This document shows, one piece after another, positions 63,300-64,000 of a stretch of DNA of 64,000 nucleotides (positions are counted from its first letter, which is position 1; every line of letters starts with the position of its first letter). The stretch comes from Ariolimax columbianus (Eukaryota; Mollusca; Gastropoda; Stylommatophora; Arionidae). The notes beneath the pieces were generated by a model. That model worked only from the letters and a program-made list of their open reading frames with translations. It did no database searches and was not told where the DNA came from. Both the position numbers and the translations under genes were made by a program. The stretch spans positions 28,882,817 through 28,946,816 of the forward strand of contig JAVGWX010000011.1 in NCBI GenBank assembly GCA_036924085.1, given 5' to 3'.

Positions 63300-63450
63300 A
63301 TGTGTACAGGAAATAGTGGAGGCAGGGTCAATTAATTCTTTCAAAAATAGATTGGATGTGCATAGGTATTTTTAGATCAAGGGAATCTAAAAGAAAAACT
63401 GGTTGTATTCTTCTAAAATAGTATAAAGATGTTAAATTAACTTGAGTGCA
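63300..63450 (+). mobile_element. CR1 3' terminus
   Basis: NSFKNRLDVHRYF-like frame (AATTCTTTCAAAAATAGATT, GGATGTGCATAGG), then AACTGGTTGTATTCTTCTAA and AGTATAAAGATGTTAAATTA. This is the last coding block and tail of CR1. Confidence 0.82.
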
Positions 63451-64000
63451 TCAGGACCTCCAAATGATGTGGCACCATCTTTGTTGAGATTTTAATGACA
63501 GAAATAGCCTCATCACTGTCACTATGGATAGTGTTATGTCTCGGCATTTGTGATGTGGGGGTCATGAGGTCCATTTCTTGTGGCCTTCCTTAAATCTCAA
63601 TCAGGTATCCATTTACAACTGGGTTGATTGAAACATGTAGGGTATAAGTCCAGTCCTTTTACTGCTAGAGGCAAAAGCCCTATCTGTTCTGCAAACTCTG
63701 TAAGTTGGTAGATCAGGTCTATAGATAAACTAACTTTTATATCACATTTGTGTTCTTTAATTGTTTTACTTTTTGCAACAAAAGATGTGATGTACCCACC
63801 TTCACTTAACTCTGCAGGTGAACTTATGATGGCAGCTTCAAGATGCTTTACTGTGAAGTATTTAAGGCCAGTAAGGAAATATGACACACAAATAAAGTGT
63901 TTTGTTATGAAATGAGTGGCCAATCATTTCAGGTACGTCTGCATTAGTTTATAGACACGAGTTTGAACCTCACTACGGTTTAATTTTTTTTTTATTAAGA
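63451..64000. other. No gene seen; SINE1 core scrap
   Basis: A minus-strand SINE1 core remnant (CAGGTATCCATTTACAACTG) is at about 63,603-63,625. The open frame at 63,597-63,923 (-) partly overlaps it and has no recognised domain. Confidence 0.4.

Noticed and set aside
63597..63923. 108-codon minus frame near the window end
   Set aside because: It partly overlaps a SINE1 core remnant and has no recognisable domain.

Overview
This is a eukaryotic (animal) genomic window. It is AT-rich, has one spliced host gene, and is otherwise almost wholly built from decayed mobile elements. A partial nuclear 18S rRNA copy (minus strand, 36,711-37,950), the tRNA-derived SINEs with a shared core, and the mix of RNase-H-bearing LINEs, CR1, RTE-like LINEs, mariner and piggyBac relics suggest a lophotrochozoan invertebrate. 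A mollusc, probably a gastropod, is my best guess from memory of the 18S variable region; I could not run a search.

Host gene. One gene is well supported: a CUEDC2 orthologue on the + strand with nine coding exons between 18,313 and 51,831 (353 codons; every splice phase closes). Exon 6 carries the CUE ubiquitin-binding domain and exon 9 the conserved C-terminus. Its exons total about 1.06 kb in 33.5 kb; the introns are packed with repeats.

Layout. 1-4,870: two RNase-H LINE pieces fused head to tail (minus). 5,231-7,195: a deleted mariner whose 5' leader has grown into a 43-unit, 29-bp minisatellite. 7,230-7,689: a 231-bp tandem duplication. 7,690-15,100: mostly unrecognised sequence with SINE and LINE scraps. 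15,110-21,345: RTE-like LINE pieces interrupted twice by another LINE (LINE-C), each time with target-site duplications. 21,455-24,385: a nearly full-length but frameshifted CR1. 24,740-26,815: LINE relics with a recent 374-bp tandem duplication. 30,126-39,154 (intron 4): a deep nest described below. 39,500-51,400: further LINE, SINE, TTAA-flanked MITE and minisatellite insertions between exons 5 and 9. 51,832-64,000: 3' flank with more of the same, including two minisatellites and an intact copy of the SINE that is split in intron 4.

Main point of interest. In intron 4 a TTAA-type MITE contains a tRNA-derived SINE, which contains a single 7,373-bp insertion (31,209-38,581). Read on the minus strand, that insertion runs: external transcribed spacer, 5' part of 18S rRNA (1,240 nt), tandem monomers that alternate 18S-derived segments with a conserved stem-loop, LINE 5' leader, one intact 1,302-codon APE-RT-RNase H ORF, a 21-nt 3' end with a (GAA)n tail. 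Both flanks are halves of the same SINE, with a 4-bp duplication AGAT. This looks like a rRNA-LINE read-through transcript that was retrotransposed as one unit, and it implies that this LINE family lives at the 18S site ending TTTGACTCAACACG.
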